DNA of 52,082 nucleotides from Raoultibacter massiliensis (GTDB lineage: Bacteria > Actinomycetota > Coriobacteriia > Coriobacteriales > Eggerthellaceae). This document shows positions 50,951-52,082 of the stretch, in pieces. The stretch covers positions 543,878 to 595,959 of the forward strand of contig NZ_LT962671.1 of NCBI RefSeq assembly GCF_900199545.1. Direction: 5' to 3'. A program made the position numbers and the translations under genes. Position 1 is the stretch's first letter, and every line of letters starts with the position of its first letter. A model generated the notes under the pieces. That model saw nothing but the letters and a program-made list of their open reading frames with translations. It made no database searches and was not told where the DNA came from.

Positions 50951-52082
50951 ATGGGAAGTGCAACTGGTAAAACAATCGTAAAGGGCATGGGTTTTTGCGC
51001 CTCTGCCATCGGTGCGAACGTGTGCAGCGTCGACGTCGACGAGGACGAGGGCAGGATACTTCGCATCCGCCCCTTCCATTTCGACGAGAAGTACGACGAC
51101 GATCATTTCAACGCATGGAAGATCGAGGCGCGCGGCCACACGTTCGAGCCGGGATACAAAGTGGTTTCCGGGCCCCTGTCCTACGGATACAAAAAGCGCG
51201 TGTATTCGAGAAACCGCATTCCCTATCCAATGAAGCGCGTGGATTGGGATCCTCGTGGCGAGCGCAATCCCCAAAACCGCGGCAAGAGCAAATACGTTCG
51301 CGTATCATGGGACGAAGCCGCTCAGATCATCGCCGAGGAAATCAAGAGGATTCACGACGAATACGGCCCGCTTTCGATCCTCGTCCAGGGCGACGGCCAT
51401 GGTGAAACGAAGTTCGTTCACGGAACCCATGGGTGCCAGACGCGCATGCTCGGTCTGATCGGGGACTACACGCTGCAGGCGCGTCAGCCCGACAGCTGGG
51501 AAGGCTGGTATTGGGGCGCCAAGCACATCTGGGGCATGGATCCGCTCGGTCAGCAGAACATGCAGAACAACGTGATCAAGGACATCTCCGAGAACGGCGA
51601 TGCGGTGCTGTTCTGGGGTGCCGATCCGGAGACCACTCCGTGGGGTTGGGGCGGCATGATGGCAAGCCGTCTGTGCTTCTGGTTCACTGAAATCGGCGTG
51701 AAGCAGATCCACATCTCGCCCGACGTGAACTACACGAACGCGGTGCACGCCGACAAGTGGATCCCCGTGCTTCCCAACACCGACGCTGCGCTGCAGCTTG
51801 CCATCGCCTACGTATGGCTCTCGGAAGGCACGTTCGACCGCGATTACCTCGATACCCACTCCATCGGATTCGACAATTTCGCCTACTACGTGATGGGCGG
51901 CGAAGACGGCATTCCGAAGACGCCGAAGTGGGCCGAGAAGAAGTGCGGCGTGCCGTCCTACACCATCAAGGCGCTTGCCCGCTACTGGGCGAAGCACGCC
52001 GTTTCCATCGCCCACTGCAACGGCGGGGCGGTCATCCGTTCGGCGTTCGCCCCCGAACCCGCCCGCCTCGCAGGTGCGCTTT
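50951..52082 (+). CDS. Transhydroxylase/dehydroxylase-like molybdopterin large subunit, second copy (3' end outside window)
   Basis: The first 377 residues of a protein close to the one at 35107-37719: shared blocks include N-R-I-P, K-R-V-D-W-D-P, E-R-N-P-Q-N-R-G-K-S-K, Q-A-R-Q-P-D-S-W-E-G-W-Y-W-G-A-K-H and I-P-V-L-P-N-T-D-A-A-L-Q-L. The catalytic Asp181-Ser182 pair and His150 are kept. No Tat signal or N-terminal cluster motif. ATG 50951 has GAGGGAAC before it. The gene runs off the window, so a partner small subunit, if present, would lie beyond. It probably acts on a different phenolic substrate from the first copy (inference). Confidence 0.85.
   Translation, partial: MGSATGKTIVKGMGFCASAIGANVCSVDVDEDEGRILRIRPFHFDEKYDDDHFNAWKIEARGHTFEPGYKVVSGPLSYGYKKRVYSRNRIPYPMKRVDWDPRGERNPQNRGKSKYVRVSWDEAAQIIAEEIKRIHDEYGPLSILVQGDGHGETKFVHGTHGCQTRMLGLIGDYTLQARQPDSWEGWYWGAKHIWGMDPLGQQNMQNNVIKDISENGDAVLFWGADPETTPWGWGGMMASRLCFWFTEIGVKQIHISPDVNYTNAVHADKWIPVLPNTDAALQLAIAYVWLSEGTFDRDYLDTHSIGFDNFAYYVMGGEDGIPKTPKWAEKKCGVPSYTIKALARYWAKHAVSIAHCNGGAVIRSAFAPEPARLAGAL

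Overview
The window reads as chromosome of a high-GC anaerobic actinobacterium of the Coriobacteriia, most likely Eggerthellaceae (the Eggerthella/Gordonibacter/Adlercreutzia type). This is inference from four things: an actinobacterial division cluster without ftsA (ftsQ, ftsZ, pgeF, yggS, sepF, proC, yggT, divIVA); several complex iron-sulfur molybdoenzymes; regulators that join a polytopic membrane domain to a C-terminal LuxR helix-turn-helix; and a pyrogallol-transhydroxylase/catechol-dehydroxylase-like enzyme. No tRNA, rRNA, CRISPR array, prophage or transposase gene was seen.

Layout. 1-0.85 kb: ftsQ, closed by a terminator at its stop codon. 1-7.5 kb: a respiratory island between ftsQ and ftsZ, with a membrane LuxR regulator, a Tat-exported molybdopterin oxidoreductase, a four-cluster ferredoxin, a TorD-like chaperone and two membrane proteins. 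7.6-13.4 kb: ftsZ to divIVA. 13.5-18.4 kb: a MerR regulator with a MerR-type promoter, a radical SAM/SPASM protein and a FecBCD-like ABC importer. 18.6-19.0 kb: RNase P RNA on the minus strand. 19-24.4 kb: a GNAT acetyltransferase, thiN, a MITE-like element, a TPP riboswitch and thiC-thiM-thiE-thiD. 24.4-27.2 kb (minus): an amidohydrolase and a metallo-beta-lactamase-fold hydrolase. 27.4-31.1 kb: a Ca2+-type P-type ATPase and an alpha/beta hydrolase.

31.2-41.5 kb is the most distinctive part. A minus-strand operon encodes an 870-residue molybdenum enzyme like the Pelobacter transhydroxylase large subunit, its matching three-cluster small subunit with a C-terminal beta-sandwich domain, and two DASS-family transporters. 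A LysR regulator diverges from it. Next to that lie a trigger-factor paralogue that lacks the usual ribosome-binding signature and an 80-residue zinc-ribbon protein with a GAPKAP-repeat tail. At 50.5-52.1 kb a second zinc-ribbon/proline-tail protein, another tiny Pro/Lys-rich protein and a second transhydroxylase-like large subunit (cut by the window end) form one operon. The recurring pairing of these 'MCFRP' microproteins with this enzyme family is the best candidate here for an undescribed system.

42-50.1 kb: a lone NrfD-like membrane protein, a GntR regulator and an SPFH protein; then a second Tat molybdoenzyme/ferredoxin/haem-b-type membrane protein operon, paralogous to the first, behind an operator-rich promoter; then a second membrane LuxR regulator. 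Together the genes suggest an anaerobe that takes up small, probably aromatic or carboxylated compounds and uses dedicated molybdoenzymes to reduce or dehydroxylate them, each under its own regulator. All substrate assignments are inference.
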